Source: Domibacillus sp. PGB-M46 (lineage in GTDB: Bacteria > Bacillota > Bacilli > Bacillales > Domibacillaceae). Taken from it: a stretch of 64,000 bases of DNA. Of this stretch, positions 8,424-18,232 are shown one piece after another. Under the pieces are notes generated by a model. That model searched no databases and was not told the origin of the DNA. It saw only the letters and a program-made list of their open reading frames with translations. Location: the NCBI RefSeq assembly GCF_022668875.1, contig NZ_JAKGCR010000012.1:1-64000 (forward strand), given 5' to 3'. The position numbers and the translations under genes were made by a program. How positions within the stretch are numbered: the stretch's first letter is position 1; every line of letters starts with the position of its first letter.

Positions 8424-10115
8424 ATGAATTTAACCATTAAGCAAAAATTAATTAGCAGTTTTGTAATTGTCTCTCTTGTTTTTAGTTTGGCGTCTTTTTT
8501 CTCATACAAAAACATGAAAGAAACGGACGAGGCATACAGCTATTTGATTGAGACAGTTACGGAGCTAGAATCTATTTCCCAGGAGATCGAAACAAATATA
8601 GCACTTCAGGTCGGTTATTACCGAGCGTTTATGCTATATGACGATCCGAAATACAAGGATCGGATGAATGAAACAAATGAAATCATTAATAGCTGGATTG
8701 AAAAAGGAAAAAATTTGGCCACACTGCAGGAAACAAAAGGCCGGCTTGAAGAAATTGAAGAGACTAACGCTCAATTCCACCAGACAGCCAACGATATTAT
8801 CGAACGAGCTTCTGTAGATAAGAAAAAGGCATTAGCGGCAGGATTGACAGAGGTTGTTCCAATTAGCAACAAGCTGACGGAAGATACCGATTCTCTAAAT
8901 GAGTGGCTAAGAGAAGATATCCTGTTACCAAAAACAAAAGAAACGCAGGAGGCTGCCCGTTCAGGTACTCTAGAGGTTTTAGTCATTAGTATGATCGCAA
9001 CTCTTATCGCGGTATCGAGCGGTGTTGTCATTTCTATTTTACTTTCTCGGCCGATCAACCGTCTGGGTGAGAAAGCAAAACAAGTGGCTGCCGGAAACTT
9101 GAATGTTGAAAAATTAAGACTCAAAAGCAAAGATGAAATTTACCATTTAAATCAGTCATTTGAACAGATGACCTCGAGCTTGCGCACTATGATCAGCAGC
9201 ATTGCCATTAATTCGGATCAGGTAGCAGCTTCTGCGGAACAGCTGCAAGCAAGTGCAGAGCAGTCAAACCAGGCAACAGAAACGGTTGCCTCTGCTATTC
9301 AGGAAATTGCGGGCGGTGCAAACATGACCAATCATAAACTTGATAGCAACTCCCAGGCTTTACAGAATGTACTGGAAGGGGCAGTTAAAATTTCAACTAG
9401 TTCCGCTGATGTACTTGCTTTATCGAGAAAAACAGCCGAAGAAGCAGAAGAAGGCGGCCAGTTTGTTAATGATAGCTTAAACCAGATGAACTTTATTCAT
9501 GCGTCAGTCAGCCGGTCAAATGAAATGATTACTTCTCTTTTCGTGCGCTCACAGGAAATCGGCAAAATCCTGGATGTTATTAACGGTATTGCTGGCCAAA
9601 CCAATCTCCTTGCCTTAAACGCCGCTATTGAGGCAGCCCGGGCTGGGGAGCATGGAAAAGGATTTGCTGTAGTGGCTGATGAAGTACGAAAACTAGCTGA
9701 ACAGTCACAGCAGTCTACCAAAACCATTGCGGATTTAATCACTGTTATTCAAGCAGATACAAAAGATGCCGTTCAGTTAATGAGTGAGGTAATGACCAAC
9801 GCAGAAAATGGCGTAAAAGTATCAGAGCGGACGTCCAATAAACTTGTTCAAATTTTGACCAGTACTAAAAATATCACTCCGCTGATTGAGGAAGTAAGCA
9901 TAACTGTTCAGAAGATGACCGCTAATATTGAAGAAGTTTCAACTTCGGCTAATGAAATTGCAGGGCTGGCTCAGGAAAATGCGGCAAGTTCTCAAGAAGT
10001 CTCTGCTTCCACTGAAGAACAGCTTGCGTCTATGGAAGAAATCACTGCTTCTGCACAGATGCTCGCGTCTATGGCGGAAGAATTAAAAGAGACGGTTAAC
10101 CGGTTTAACGTATAA
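8424..10115 (+). CDS. methyl-accepting chemotaxis protein
   Basis: A 563-residue chemoreceptor: TM1 at about 10-27, an extracellular helical sensor, TM2 at about 182-208, HAMP, and a signalling coiled coil with the tip [19 protein letters not shown] (GQTNLL variant here). The sensor carries an Arg/Tyr-rich helix ([12 protein letters not shown]), like four-helix-bundle sensors. ATAGGAG precedes the ATG. Monocistronic, with a strong terminator at 10175-10217. The ligand is unknown, and it is not closely similar to the first receptor in the sensor half. Confidence 0.93.
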   Translation: MNLTIKQKLISSFVIVSLVFSLASFFSYKNMKETDEAYSYLIETVTELESISQEIETNIALQVGYYRAFMLYDDPKYKDRMNETNEIINSWIEKGKNLATLQETKGRLEEIEETNAQFHQTANDIIERASVDKKKALAAGLTEVVPISNKLTEDTDSLNEWLREDILLPKTKETQEAARSGTLEVLVISMIATLIAVSSGVVISILLSRPINRLGEKAKQVAAGNLNVEKLRLKSKDEIYHLNQSFEQMTSSLRTMISSIAINSDQVAASAEQLQASAEQSNQATETVASAIQEIAGGANMTNHKLDSNSQALQNVLEGAVKISTSSADVLALSRKTAEEAEEGGQFVNDSLNQMNFIHASVSRSNEMITSLFVRSQEIGKILDVINGIAGQTNLLALNAAIEAARAGEHGKGFAVVADEVRKLAEQSQQSTKTIADLITVIQADTKDAVQLMSEVMTNAENGVKVSERTSNKLVQILTSTKNITPLIEEVSITVQKMTANIEEVSTSANEIAGLAQENAASSQEVSASTEEQLASMEEITASAQMLASMAEELKETVNRFNV

Positions 10116-10174
10116 TAATAAGCAACTTCTAACGTATGTGTGCAAAAATTAGAAAATTATCCTGATTTATTCAG

Positions 10175-10217
10175 CCTGCAGACTTGTTTCTCCAAAGAGA
10201 GCGTCTGCAGGTTTTTT
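10175..10217 (+). terminator. rho-independent terminator
   Basis: A perfect 9-bp stem CCTGCAGAC/GTCTGCAGG (10175-10183 with 10203-10211) is followed by six T, 60 bp after the chemoreceptor stop. Confidence 0.85.
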
Positions 10218-10366
10218 GTTCTCTCAAGACTTTGGGCGTGTGATGGGCACAGCCCGTCTCTATGAGCTCGATTATATCGTGAGAAGCAGAGATTGAGACA
10301 AAGGAAATTCACTACGTAGCAGAATTAGATTTTGCAGTGGGTGGTCTTTTGTCGATAACGAATTTA

Positions 10367-10465
10367 TTAAGCATTTAATTTCATTGGAAGTATTGTGTCT
10401 CTTTTCCCTACATTCAACGTCTTTAGCTTTCCATGCTCCCAGGTTACGTATCTGGATGCCTTTAG
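10367..10465 (-). pseudogene. 3' tail of LexA-like HTH gene (relic)
   Basis: Matches the last ~100 bp of the intact HTH gene at 47427-47678 (end ...LNVVKR...KLNA), with many substitutions. It is joined at about 10465 directly to the yolD relic, so the WYL-like gene and the SOS-box intergenic region found at 47.7-48.08 kb have been deleted here. Confidence 0.75.
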
Positions 10466-10477
10466 AAGTTATCTTGG

Positions 10478-10845
10478 ATGAAGAAATTGTATAATGACCG
10501 GGGAATGATGAATTGGCAGGGACTCATCCTAGCCGAGCATACTGAAGTGACGGAAAGAGAAAAAAGCAAACCAATGGAAGCGGACATTCTATTTGATGAA
10601 CAGCGATTGGAGGAATCCGGCCGGATGATTCACTCACCCCACCTTGAAAGAGAAGTTGTACTTAAGATAAATACCTTTGGTGATCATGACCTGTTATAAG
10701 TGAACGGGATTGTCGCGGAATTTTACCGGCTGCCCGGCCAGTATCCATTTGTAAAGCTGAAAGGGTACAGTTCCAGGTTTCGATTAGATGAAATGGTGTC
10801 TATTTCATTGGCCGCAGGAAACGATGAAGATGGTGAGGCCTATTG
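10478..10845 (+). pseudogene. yolD-like gene, decayed copy
   Basis: Aligns with the intact yolD-like gene at 48081-48452 along its length, starting MKKLYNDRGMM. A TAA at 10697-10699 replaces the CTGCTGCAG context of the intact copy and cuts the product to 73 residues. The rest of the gene continues in frame after the stop. The whole 10.37-10.99 kb block is a decayed duplicate of the 47.4-49.7 kb SOS locus. Confidence 0.8.
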
Positions 10846-10985
10846 ATGATGAGCATCAGCCAAGCAGGGATGTATTTTGCATTGATGTGAAATCCTTCTT
10901 TGCCAATGTAGGAGCTGTACCCTGCAGGATTCATCCACTGCGTGCCTATATTATTGTAATCAGCGGCCTGGTTCTGGTGTATTAG
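10830..10985 (+). pseudogene. 5' fragment of uvrX/dinB-like polymerase gene
   Basis: About 150 bp match the start of the intact UvrX gene (PIDDE..., FCIDVKSFFA catalytic block), then the sequence diverges and stops at 10985. The other ~280 codons are absent. It cannot encode a polymerase. Confidence 0.8.
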
Positions 10986-11126
10986 ATAAAACAGCAATTA
11001 GAAAACTCTAAAATGGGGTAAAAAATAAAACAGAACAGTACGATAATAAGCGTATTCGATGGTATATTTCAGATTAATATTTGTCGAAACAAGCATTCTA
11101 TAACAGTCTGTGGCTAGAGGGGAGAA

Positions 11127-13175
11127 GTGATCCAATTGTTTTTTCAAGGGGTATTGAATCAGCTTTCTGATATGTTGTTTATTGTGGAGATAGAAGAAAG
11201 GACCGTTTTGCGCTATGTCTTTGCTAACCAAACGGGCTGTAACCAATTAGGATTATCACTTAAACAAATAGAAGGAAAAACGATAGGAGAAGTTTTTTAC
11301 GATCAACCGGAAAGAGAAGCATTGATCTCAGAACAATATAAAAGAGTCATTGAAAAAAGGGAATCAGCAATATACAAGGATCAATTTCCTGGGACAGATG
11401 GCGAGACAGTTTATTCAGAAACCCGGCTGGATCCTTTGTTCAATGAAAAAGGAGAGCTTGCCCACATTGTCGCTGTTGTCCGGGATATTACAAAATCCGT
11501 TCATCAGCAGGAAGAGCTGTTAAAGAAAAATGACCGGCTGCAAGAAGCAGAGCTTCATTGGCAGTCATTAATCGAAAACAATACGGATGGCGTGTTATTT
11601 ATAAATAAGGAGAGAGAATTAATTCGCGTTAACCAGGTGTTTCGAAACATGCTGGGCGTTTCAGCAGATATGGAAATGAGGGAACTAAAAGAAACGGCGA
11701 TTCAGATGTTTGACCCGAAAGAACTGGAGAAAATCTATAGCCTGCGGCAGCTTGTTTTGCAAGGCCACCTACAAGAATATGAATCTTATTTTTTTCAACA
11801 AGATGGCCGCCGGGTCGATTTGCAGGTAAAAGAGGTGCCTGTGATCATTAAAGGTGAAATGCAGGGACTTTATACATTTGTAAAGGACATTTCAGAACAA
11901 AAACGTACGGAAAAAGAACTGCGTGAAAGTGAGGAGCGGTATCGATCGTTATTTGACTATAATCAAGATGCAGTCTGGTCACTGGACTTAGCAGGGAATT
12001 TTATCAGTGTAAATCCTGCTTTTGAAAAAATAATGGGGAGAAGCATAGACATTGCAGGAAAACCGAATTTAAGAGATTTTGAAAAAGAGTTTGTTACCCC
12101 TTTTGAAGATGTTCTTCAGCACTACGAAGAAGTCAAGCAGGGCAAAAGCGTAGAATATAATGTATCCTTGTACAGCTTGAATAAAGAAGTAATTCATTTG
12201 AGTTTCACAAACGTCCCGATTTATGTGGAAGGAAAGATCATAGGGATCTATGGAATAGGCAAAGACGTGACGGAGGAAGTAACCGCAAAAAAAGCGTTAC
12301 GGGAAAGCGAAAAGAAGTATCGCTTAATTGCAGAAAATATGAATGACCTGATTGTCGTGTTTAATCTTGAAGGCATTGTTACGTACGCATCGCCTTCTTA
12401 CCAGCCTGTTTTAGGCGTGAAGCCGGAAGAATATGTAGGGCAGCCCGCTGTTTCCCTTGTTCATGAAGAGGATAGGCTGGAAATTGTATCCCGGTTTGCA
12501 GAAGCCGTGGAGCATCAGCGCCCTTATACAGTCGAATTCAGGAAAAAAGGGCGCTCAGGAGAGTGGCTGTATTTTGAAACGGTCTGTATGCCGCTATGGA
12601 ATGAACAAAGCGTGTTAGAAGGCTTTGTCGGCATTTCCCGTAATATTAATGAACGAAAGTATTACGAAGAAAAACTGGAGCACATGGCTTTTTATGACCC
12701 GCTGACAGACGTACCGAACCGCCGCTTATTCGAGAACTTAGCCAATCAAGCTATAAAGGAAGCTGCACGAAGCGGGCAGAGGGCCGGTATTATGTATTTA
12801 GACTTGGATAAATTTAAAACGATCAACGATACACTTGGCCACGATGTGGGTGATGAACTGCTCAGGCAATTTACAGACCGGCTGAAAGGCAGCCTGCGTA
12901 AAATGGATGTCCTGGCACGAATGGGAGGCGATGAGTTTACCATTCTTTTGCCTAACACGTCTGGAGCCGCTGCCGAAGAGGCTGCCGGCAGGATCCTCCA
13001 GACGATTGAGCAGCCTTATCAGGTTAAAGGCCATCTATTCACAACAACATCCAGCATCGGGATTGCCTTTTATCCGCAGCATGGTCAAACAGTGGAAGAG
13101 CTGATCCAGCAGGCGGATGAGGCGATGTACAGGGCTAAAAAGGGAGGAAGAAACAGCTTTGTATTAGCTGATTGA
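11127..13175 (+). CDS. PAS-domain diguanylate cyclase
   Basis: A soluble 682-residue protein expected to make cyclic di-GMP from two GTP. Four PAS domains (about 8-130, 140-260, 265-385, 390-510) with the linking ESEERYRSLF and ESEKKYRLIAENM signatures feed a C-terminal GGDEF domain (about 515-680). The active-site loop is an intact GGDEF at 600-604, and RKMD five residues before it is a candidate inhibitory I-site for product feedback. There is no EAL domain and no membrane segment, so the signal is probably intracellular (redox, heme or small ligand). The start is GTG 11127 behind GAGGGGAG. The next gene downstream also acts on cyclic di-GMP, about 490 bp away. Confidence 0.92.
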   Translation: MIQLFFQGVLNQLSDMLFIVEIEERTVLRYVFANQTGCNQLGLSLKQIEGKTIGEVFYDQPEREALISEQYKRVIEKRESAIYKDQFPGTDGETVYSETRLDPLFNEKGELAHIVAVVRDITKSVHQQEELLKKNDRLQEAELHWQSLIENNTDGVLFINKERELIRVNQVFRNMLGVSADMEMRELKETAIQMFDPKELEKIYSLRQLVLQGHLQEYESYFFQQDGRRVDLQVKEVPVIIKGEMQGLYTFVKDISEQKRTEKELRESEERYRSLFDYNQDAVWSLDLAGNFISVNPAFEKIMGRSIDIAGKPNLRDFEKEFVTPFEDVLQHYEEVKQGKSVEYNVSLYSLNKEVIHLSFTNVPIYVEGKIIGIYGIGKDVTEEVTAKKALRESEKKYRLIAENMNDLIVVFNLEGIVTYASPSYQPVLGVKPEEYVGQPAVSLVHEEDRLEIVSRFAEAVEHQRPYTVEFRKKGRSGEWLYFETVCMPLWNEQSVLEGFVGISRNINERKYYEEKLEHMAFYDPLTDVPNRRLFENLANQAIKEAARSGQRAGIMYLDLDKFKTINDTLGHDVGDELLRQFTDRLKGSLRKMDVLARMGGDEFTILLPNTSGAAAEEAAGRILQTIEQPYQVKGHLFTTTSSIGIAFYPQHGQTVEELIQQADEAMYRAKKGGRNSFVLAD

Positions 13176-13184
13176 CCCCAGGCT

Positions 13185-13300
13185 GGCTATGCTGCAGCTT
13201 ACAGAAGGCTGGTCTGATATAACCGAAACAGAATTCATAGCAGCATCGGCTATCAGACAACTCAGGTTATCGAGGATCAAATTAGAAGACCAGCTTAAGA
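13185..13300 (+). pseudogene. IS3 transposase C-terminal relic
   Basis: One frame reads YNRNRIHSSIGYQT, the hallmark C-terminal block of IS3-family OrfB, followed by QVIEDQIRRPA. Nothing else of the gene remains. It may be a remnant of the same kind of element as at 7.8 kb. Confidence 0.6.
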
Positions 13301-13309
13301 CTTAATTTT

Positions 13310-13522
13310 TTGTATTACAGATTGCTGACCCAAACTCATGCTGAAAAGGGCCAAAGCGAATGGATAGAAGAGGCAATACAAAAGCGGCCGCCTGTAAGGG
13401 AAATGGCTAAAGCATACGGACAACGCATTTCCATAATTAGATATATTATTGAAAAAATTTCAGTTTCATCCGTCTTCCACCGTCTTAGCCTTATGTTTTT
13501 AAATCACAAAGCGTGCATCTAG
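13310..13522 (+). pseudogene. possible HTH transposase fragment
   Basis: A 70-residue open frame without a convincing ribosome site. The middle, WIEEAIQKRPPVREMAKAYGQ, looks like a helix-turn-helix from an IS orfA or regulator. As it sits next to an IS3 relic, an eroded orfA is plausible. Weak call. Confidence 0.3.
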
Positions 13523-13663
13523 CGCTGTCATTATTTTAAATCTTTTGCACGGGGAAAACATTTTAAAGAAAAAACTCGACAAGATTTTATAAATTAATTT
13601 TGGCAGTGCAGGAACAAGAAAAGATAGTAATGAAAGGTATCTTCTAAAGTGAGGTGGCAGTGT

Positions 13664-15562
13664 ATGCAGCTCTTTCGAAATGCAGAAATCCTTAAATACA
13701 GTCTGATTCTGGGAGCAATTACGGCCCTGTATAATATACTAACTAATTTGCATCCCTATTTAATTATATCCGCGACAATTGCGGCGGTTTTAGTTGGCGG
13801 CTATTTCGGTGCTGTGATCGGCAAAAACAAACAGCTTCTTGCAGAAAATAAAGCAAAGAAGGCAGAAATCCAGGAAAACTTTGACCAGTTAAAACAGCAG
13901 CAAGAAGACTTAAATGCCCTTTTCTACAACCACAGTTCATGGATCTGGTTAATAGATGTAGAAAATCAGATGATGAAAGTATCTGCGGGTATTGAAAGAA
14001 TGCTGGGGTATGATGCGGAAGAGTTTGAAAAGGACTACGAATTTTGGTTGAAAAAGACCTATCCGGCGGATATAGAAATTGTAAATAAGCATTACGAGCG
14101 CCTTTTGAATGGCACTCATTCGGAAGCACAGTGGCGCATTTATCATCAGGACGGCAGGATTATCTGGATCAAGGTGATGGGACATCCCATAAAAAGTGAG
14201 AATGGGAAAGTGGTTCGGCTTTTAGGAGTGGCCAACGATTTGACGAAAGCCATTGAAATGGAAAAGCAGCTACAGCAAGTATCCCTTACCGATTTTTTAA
14301 CAGGATTGCCAAATCGGCTATCCTTTAATAAAAGAATGGAAGAATGGCTGAAAGTGCAAACCGGTAAAGACAGCATGGTTATTCTTTATTTGAACATTGA
14401 CCGCCTGAAAGTGATCAATGACATGCTTGGCTTTAAAGCAGGGGACCTGGTTCTTCAAATTATCGCTCATCGGCTTCAGGCTATCCTCCGGCCATCTGAT
14501 TACATTGCCCGGTACGGCGGAGATGAATTTATTATCGCACTGCCGTATACGGAAAAAGCGAACGTGGAAACTTTTGTACACAACATGATGGCACAGCTGG
14601 CGCTCCCATTTGAACTAGAAAATCAAGAGATGGATGTAACGGTAAGTGCGGGTATGGTGCTTTTTCCAGAGCACGGTACAACTTTAAATAGTTTGATGTC
14701 AAAAGCCGGTGTAGCCCTTCGTCAGGCAAAGCAGCGGGGAAAAAACACAGTGCGGTTTTATGAGTCGGAAGACGAGGCGCTCGTAAAAAGAAAACTTTAT
14801 ATTGAATTAGCGTTAAAAAAGGCGATTGATGCAGATGAATTTGAACTTTATTATCAGCCTAAAATTGATTTATCAACAAAAGAAGTGGCGGGGGTAGAGG
14901 CTTTACTTCGATGGGAGCACCCTGCTCTCGGCTTCGTATCTCCTGCAGAGTTTATCCCTATTGCAGAGGAGTCTGGCCAAATGCTTGCTATCGGAAAGTG
15001 GGTGGTCCAGGAGGCTGTCAGCCAGGCTCGAAAGTGGGAAGAAGAAGGGAAACCCATTAAGGTTGCCATTAATGTATCAAACCTTCAATTTGAGGATCCC
15101 GATTTTCTCAATCATCTTCGCTGTACAATCGAACAGCATGGACTTCCGCCGCATTTACTGGGTGTGGAGCTGACAGAGAGCATGCTTCAAAGTATACACA
15201 CTATTTCACCTATTTTGTTTGAACTACAGCAAATGGGTATCCACACTTATATTGATGATTTCGGCACAGGTTATTCGTCATTAAGCATGCTGAAAACCCT
15301 GCCGATCGATTTCATTAAAATAGATAAATCCTTTATTGATGAAATCACTGATCATTCAGGTTATTCAACGCTTGTCAAAACGATTATTGATATGGGGAAA
15401 AGCTTGGGATTTGGTCTTGTAGCGGAAGGAATTGAAACCCAGGGGCAAGCAGATTTTCTCCTGAAGAATGGTTGTACGCTGGGACAAGGATACGTTTTTG
15501 CCAAACCGATGTCTGTCCAATCGTTTGAGGAATTTTACAAATTAAAGGAGCCTCTCATGTGA
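13664..15562 (+). CDS. membrane PAS-GGDEF-EAL protein
   Basis: A 632-residue c-di-GMP turnover protein. Two N-terminal membrane segments (about 8-30 and 33-55), a coiled stretch, a PAS domain (about 85-210, with WRIYHQDGRIIWIK), GGDEF (about 215-375; GGDEF at 285 with RPSD I-site ahead) and EAL (about 390-625; EALLRWEHP at 412, DDFGTGYSS, KIDKSF, AEGIET). Both active sites look intact, so it could make or break c-di-GMP. ATG 13664 follows GAGGTGG; a GTG at 13649 is less well placed. A terminator overlaps the stop codon. Confidence 0.92.
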   Translation: MQLFRNAEILKYSLILGAITALYNILTNLHPYLIISATIAAVLVGGYFGAVIGKNKQLLAENKAKKAEIQENFDQLKQQQEDLNALFYNHSSWIWLIDVENQMMKVSAGIERMLGYDAEEFEKDYEFWLKKTYPADIEIVNKHYERLLNGTHSEAQWRIYHQDGRIIWIKVMGHPIKSENGKVVRLLGVANDLTKAIEMEKQLQQVSLTDFLTGLPNRLSFNKRMEEWLKVQTGKDSMVILYLNIDRLKVINDMLGFKAGDLVLQIIAHRLQAILRPSDYIARYGGDEFIIALPYTEKANVETFVHNMMAQLALPFELENQEMDVTVSAGMVLFPEHGTTLNSLMSKAGVALRQAKQRGKNTVRFYESEDEALVKRKLYIELALKKAIDADEFELYYQPKIDLSTKEVAGVEALLRWEHPALGFVSPAEFIPIAEESGQMLAIGKWVVQEAVSQARKWEEEGKPIKVAINVSNLQFEDPDFLNHLRCTIEQHGLPPHLLGVELTESMLQSIHTISPILFELQQMGIHTYIDDFGTGYSSLSMLKTLPIDFIKIDKSFIDEITDHSGYSTLVKTIIDMGKSLGFGLVAEGIETQGQADFLLKNGCTLGQGYVFAKPMSVQSFEEFYKLKEPLM

Positions 15563-15578
15563 ATGGGAGGCTTTTTTC
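15549..15578 (+). terminator. terminator overlapping the stop codon
   Basis: The stem AGCCTCTCAT/ATGGGAGGCT (one wobble) contains the TGA of the GGDEF-EAL gene in its loop and is followed by T6. Confidence 0.85.
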
Positions 15579-15651
15579 TTAATTTAAAACAAGAATTCCT
15601 AATGAATGTAAAAAAGAGACTACCCTTTATACAATAATCGATCAAAGTACA

Positions 15652-16554
15652 TTACACGTAGTTCTCTCTTAATCGGTTTATATCTACTCTAGGTGGAAAT
15701 CCAAACATTCGGGAATATTCTCGACTGAATTGCGATTGACTTTCGTAGCCAACCTTAAATGCGACATTAGCTATATCTGTTGAATCGGATAATAATAATC
15801 GCCTAGCTTCCTGTAATCTCAGTTGTTTTTGAAACTGAATAGGACTCATAGCCGTAACCTCTTTAAAATGTCGATGTAGTGATGAAGCACTCATATTCGC
15901 TATTTGGGTAAGCTCTTCAATTCGAAAAGGCTCTTCATAATTATTGACGATATGGTCTATAACCCCTCTTATTCTAGAGCCATTGCTGCCTTCTAATGCC
16001 ATTTGTTCAAGCGCTTCGCCATGAGGACTTTGTAAAATCCAATAAATAATTTCTTTTTTAAATAATGGAGCAAGGACAGGGATATGTTTTGGATTCTTTA
16101 ACAAACTAGCTAATCTGAGTACGGCATCTAACAAAGATGGCTCTACTTCGCTCACAAACATGGCCCGTTTCGCGTTCTTTCTCTGGTCAGACTGAATATC
16201 TGCTTCATTTAAAACTTCTAAAATTTGGCCCGAAGTAAATTCAAGCTTGAGGGCTAAATAAGGAGATTCTGTTGAGGCCTTGATTACTTGTCCCGTAACT
16301 GGCAAATCAACAGATGCCACAATATAATGACCGGCACCATATAAAAAGCGTTCCTCTCCCAATAACATCTCCTTCTCGCCTTGGAGGATAATGCAAAAAG
16401 ATGGCTCGTTAACTCTTGAAATAGGTTCAGTTATAATAGATTCACGGATGAGAAATAAACTTGGAATAGGGGTGGGATGAACACCATCCTGATTTGAAAA
16501 GTGCTCAATGAGCCTGGAAATTTCCCGTTGTTGTTTGGAGGTTTTCTCGGACAT
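15652..16554 (-). CDS. AraC-family transcriptional regulator
   Basis: A 300-residue regulator with an N-terminal AraC_N-type cupin domain (about 30-185; SFCIILQGEKEMLLGEE) and a C-terminal double helix-turn-helix (about 200-297; IANMSASSLHRHFK and VGYESQSQFSREYSRMFG). It is divergent from an aldo/keto reductase gene across ~190 bp, a layout in which this subfamily typically controls the neighbouring oxidoreductase. ATG 16554 is preceded by AAAGGAG-like sequence. The effector is unknown. Confidence 0.9.
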   Translation of the reverse strand: MSEKTSKQQREISRLIEHFSNQDGVHPTPIPSLFLIRESIITEPISRVNEPSFCIILQGEKEMLLGEERFLYGAGHYIVASVDLPVTGQVIKASTESPYLALKLEFTSGQILEVLNEADIQSDQRKNAKRAMFVSEVEPSLLDAVLRLASLLKNPKHIPVLAPLFKKEIIYWILQSPHGEALEQMALEGSNGSRIRGVIDHIVNNYEEPFRIEELTQIANMSASSLHRHFKEVTAMSPIQFQKQLRLQEARRLLLSDSTDIANVAFKVGYESQSQFSREYSRMFGFPPRVDINRLRENYV

Positions 16555-16744
16555 GACTTTTTCTCCTTTTTCTGCGTCTTCGATTCATTATACCTGGTAT
16601 TCATAGTTCGAGTAAGAGAGTCTGAAAGAATTAGGCAAAAACTTAGCAGTAATGTGATAAGGGTTTCTTCATTGTTTATGACATAATTAATTGTAAATAG
16701 GCCACGATAAACGCGGCTAATCAATGAAAGAGAGGAAGAATCAA

Positions 16745-17725
16745 ATGGAGTATGTGAAACTTGGTAATACAGGCTTAGACGTATCCCGATTTTGTCTTGG
16801 ATGTATGGGCTTTGGGGACGCTGACAAGTGGCTTCACCAATGGGTACTTAACGAAGAGGACTCTCGACCCGTTATAAAAAAAGCACTTGAGTTAGGTATT
16901 AATTTTTTTGATACAGCAAATGTATACTCCCTTGGCACAAGCGAGGAATATCTTGGACGAGCCCTAAAGGATTATGCGAATCGTGATGAAGTTGTAATAG
17001 CAACTAAGGTACACGGACAAATGCATAAAGGTCCAAATGGTTCTGGTCTTTCCCGAAAAGCAATTATGAGTGAAATCGATAACAGTCTTAAGCGGTTGGA
17101 AACGGATTATGTAGACCTCTATATTATCCATCGCTGGGATTACAATACCCCTATTGAAGAAACGATGGAAGCATTGCATGACGTGGTGAAAGCCGGAAAA
17201 GCAAGATACATTGGTGCTTCTGCCATGTATGCTTGGCAGTTTCAAAAGGCATTACATGTGGCAGAAAAAAATGGTTGGACGAAGTTCGTGTCCATGCAGA
17301 ACCATTTAAACCTAATCTACCGTGAAGAGGAGCGAGAAATGCTGCCTCTCTGTAAGGAAGAGAAAATCGGCGTTACTCCATATAGCCCTCTTGCATCAGG
17401 AAGGTTAACGCGTGACTGGTCAGTAACAACGCATCGTTCCGAGACAGATCAAATTCAAAAATCTAAATACGATGCGACTTCGGACGCTGATCGATTGGTT
17501 GTGGAGCGGGTAGCATCCATTGCCGAAAAACACGGTGTCCCTCGCACACACATCGCACTTGCCTGGTTACTACAGAAAGAGCCAGTAACAGCTCCTATTA
17601 TCGGGGCTACAAAAATATCGCATCTTGAAGATGCTGTAGGTGCATTATCAGTCAAGCTAACACCTGCAGAAATTGCATTCCTTGAAGAGCCATACGTGCC
17701 GCATCCAATAGTTGGTCATAATTAA
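16745..17725 (+). CDS. aldo/keto reductase (YajO-like)
   Basis: A 326-residue NADPH-dependent oxidoreductase with a TIM barrel. It shows LGCMGFGD, FFDTANVY (catalytic Asp and Tyr), ATKVHG (Lys), IHRWDYNTPIEET (His), SMQNHLNLIYREEEREM and a C-terminal ALAWLLQKEPVTAPIIGA cofactor loop. By memory the whole chain resembles E. coli YajO. ATG 16745 is chosen because AGAGGAAG lies in front; an in-frame ATG at 16724 lacks one. Probably regulated by the divergent AraC protein. The physiological aldehyde or ketone substrate is unknown. Confidence 0.9.
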   Translation: MEYVKLGNTGLDVSRFCLGCMGFGDADKWLHQWVLNEEDSRPVIKKALELGINFFDTANVYSLGTSEEYLGRALKDYANRDEVVIATKVHGQMHKGPNGSGLSRKAIMSEIDNSLKRLETDYVDLYIIHRWDYNTPIEETMEALHDVVKAGKARYIGASAMYAWQFQKALHVAEKNGWTKFVSMQNHLNLIYREEEREMLPLCKEEKIGVTPYSPLASGRLTRDWSVTTHRSETDQIQKSKYDATSDADRLVVERVASIAEKHGVPRTHIALAWLLQKEPVTAPIIGATKISHLEDAVGALSVKLTPAEIAFLEEPYVPHPIVGHN

Positions 17726-17746
17726 TTGTTTTGGTGACATACAAAT

Positions 17747-17785
17747 AAACCCAATTTCCTACAAGGAAATTGGGTTTGTTACATA
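17747..17785 (+). terminator. rho-independent terminator
   Basis: AAACCCAATTTCCT pairs with GGAAATTGGGTTT around an ACAA loop, just after the aldo/keto reductase. Confidence 0.8.
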
Positions 17786-17842
17786 TTATGTGCAGGGATT
17801 CGTCTTTTTCTGAGCACGGCCGTCCGGTTCTCAAAAGGGCTG
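17783..17842 (+). repeat. dispersed repeat, copy at 17.8 kb
   Basis: Shares TATTATGTGCAG, TTTTTCTGA(G/A)CAC and CCGTCCGGTTCTCAAAAGGG with 41171-41310, and a weaker version at 46973-47077. Non-coding. Confidence 0.6.
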
Positions 17843-18232
17843 TCACTTTTGACAGTATTTTGAGCAAATTTAAGGTTAATTTTCTCAATAGAGATATAAG
17901 AGACTCATCATTTCCTTGTTGGTAATCATGACCTTTTTTCCTACTTATTCAAATATTTATTTTTCAACATTAAATAGTAACAACTTGTCCTTTATACAGT
18001 GTATCTTTGGAGTTCAGTTCGAACTAAGATCTTACTTTTAATAGAACCGATCTGGAAATATATCGAAGGTTACTCAATCGGGGAAGACGATATACAAAGT
18101 AATTTTCTTTTGTAAAATCTATTTTGTGCATGATAATAAAAGGTTTATTCGACATGGTTCTACAATTTTTTTATTCTCAACATGATACTATATGCATGGG
18201 TATTTATATTTATAAATAGGAGAATGAATAGG
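17843..18232. other. gene-free stretch before the third chemoreceptor
   Basis: AT-rich and without a recognisable gene. A hexamer pair that could act as a promoter is not obvious. Confidence 0.3.
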
